Notes under the pieces: generated by a model
What the model was told of the DNA's origin: nothing
Database searches by the model: none
The model's input: the letters and a program-made list of their open reading frames with translations, nothing else
Shown here: piece after piece, positions 6,178 to 6,324 of the stretch
How the letters are laid out: every line of letters starts with the position of its first letter
How positions within the stretch are numbered: position 1 is the stretch's first letter
Made by a program: the position numbers and the translations under genes
DNA from: Syntrophaceae bacterium
GTDB lineage: Bacteria > Desulfobacterota > DTXE01
Assembly: GCA_012962595.1 (NCBI GenBank)
Contig: DTXE01000075.1
Location: forward strand, 1-6,324
Direction of reading: 5' to 3'
Length of the DNA stretch: 6,324 nt

Positions 6178-6222
6178 GAATAAATGAATGACAAGGCTCA
6201 AATGTCAAAAGACTGTATGATC

Positions 6223-6304
6223 CAGGATACAAGATAAAACAAGATACAAGATACACGATGCAAGATACAGGATAAAATCGTGCATCATGTATCATGTATA
6301 AAAT
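6223..6304. repeat. Degenerate heptamer array forming an imperfect inverted repeat
   Basis: From 6226 the sequence is built of 7-base units of the type GATACAA: GATACAA, GATAAAA, then (after CAA) GATACAA, GATACAC, GATGCAA, GATACAG, GATAAAA up to 6277. From 6281 similar units appear in the opposite orientation (TGCATCA, TGTATCA, TGTATAA). Positions 6244-6262 pair with 6281-6299 at 17 of 19 positions (mismatches at 6256/6287 and 6249/6294) around an 18-base loop. It lies upstream of recD2, in no reading frame I can support. It could be a dispersed intergenic repeat of a REP- or MITE-like kind, or a remnant of one. Similar blocks elsewhere in the genome are expected but cannot be seen here. Confidence 0.65.
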
Positions 6305-6324
6305 AGGGGCCGCAGAGGGGGTCA

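Noticed and set aside
6223..6304. CRISPR array
   Set aside because: Units are only seven bases, adjoin directly without spacers and reverse orientation. No cas gene is present.
1..6324. tRNA, rRNA, insertion sequence or phage genes
   Set aside because: No tRNA-like cloverleaf, rRNA segment, transposase or terminal inverted repeats could be recognised by reading either strand.

Overview
The window holds two transcription units that face each other. On the + strand, five tightly overlapping genes (181-4002) encode a FabH-type ketoacyl synthase III followed by the gamma, delta, alpha and beta subunits of a four-subunit pyruvate/2-ketoisovalerate-type 2-oxoacid:ferredoxin oxidoreductase (order porC-porD-porA-porB). 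On the - strand, one large gene (6139-3989) encodes a RecD2-type DNA helicase. Its last codons overlap the last codons of porB by 14 bp.

Organism: the genes are bacterial (RecD2, FabH family, sigma70-like promoter boxes, polycistronic overlaps). The oxygen-sensitive Fe-S oxidoreductase points to an anaerobe. I cannot name the lineage securely. The intergenic heptamer array at the right edge has a look I associate, from memory and weakly, with Nitrospirota/Desulfobacterota-like anaerobes. Base and codon usage differ visibly between the two units: Arg codons are mostly CGN in the synthase gene and mostly AGA/AGG in recD2. Their histories may therefore differ.

Layout: 1-180 is a control region. 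It carries two tandem promoter-like pairs aimed at the operon that share the same 10-bp -10/discriminator sequence, a small GCAAG/CTTGC dyad, and a promoter-like pair facing left toward a gene outside the window. 181-4002 is the operon, with junction overlaps of 8, 4, 41 and 13 bp. 3989-6139 is recD2. 6140-6324 holds the recD2 promoter region and an array of degenerate heptamers (GATACAA-like) folding into a long imperfect hairpin.

How the genes fit together: the oxidoreductase would decarboxylate a 2-oxoacid to an acyl-CoA and reduce ferredoxin. A KAS III condenses an acyl-CoA primer with malonyl-ACP. Their translational coupling suggests that the complex supplies the primer used by the synthase, for example acetyl-CoA or a branched acyl-CoA such as isobutyryl-CoA. 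This pairing in one five-gene operon is the most interesting feature of the window. The substrate and product are not readable from sequence. recD2 has no evident functional link to the operon.
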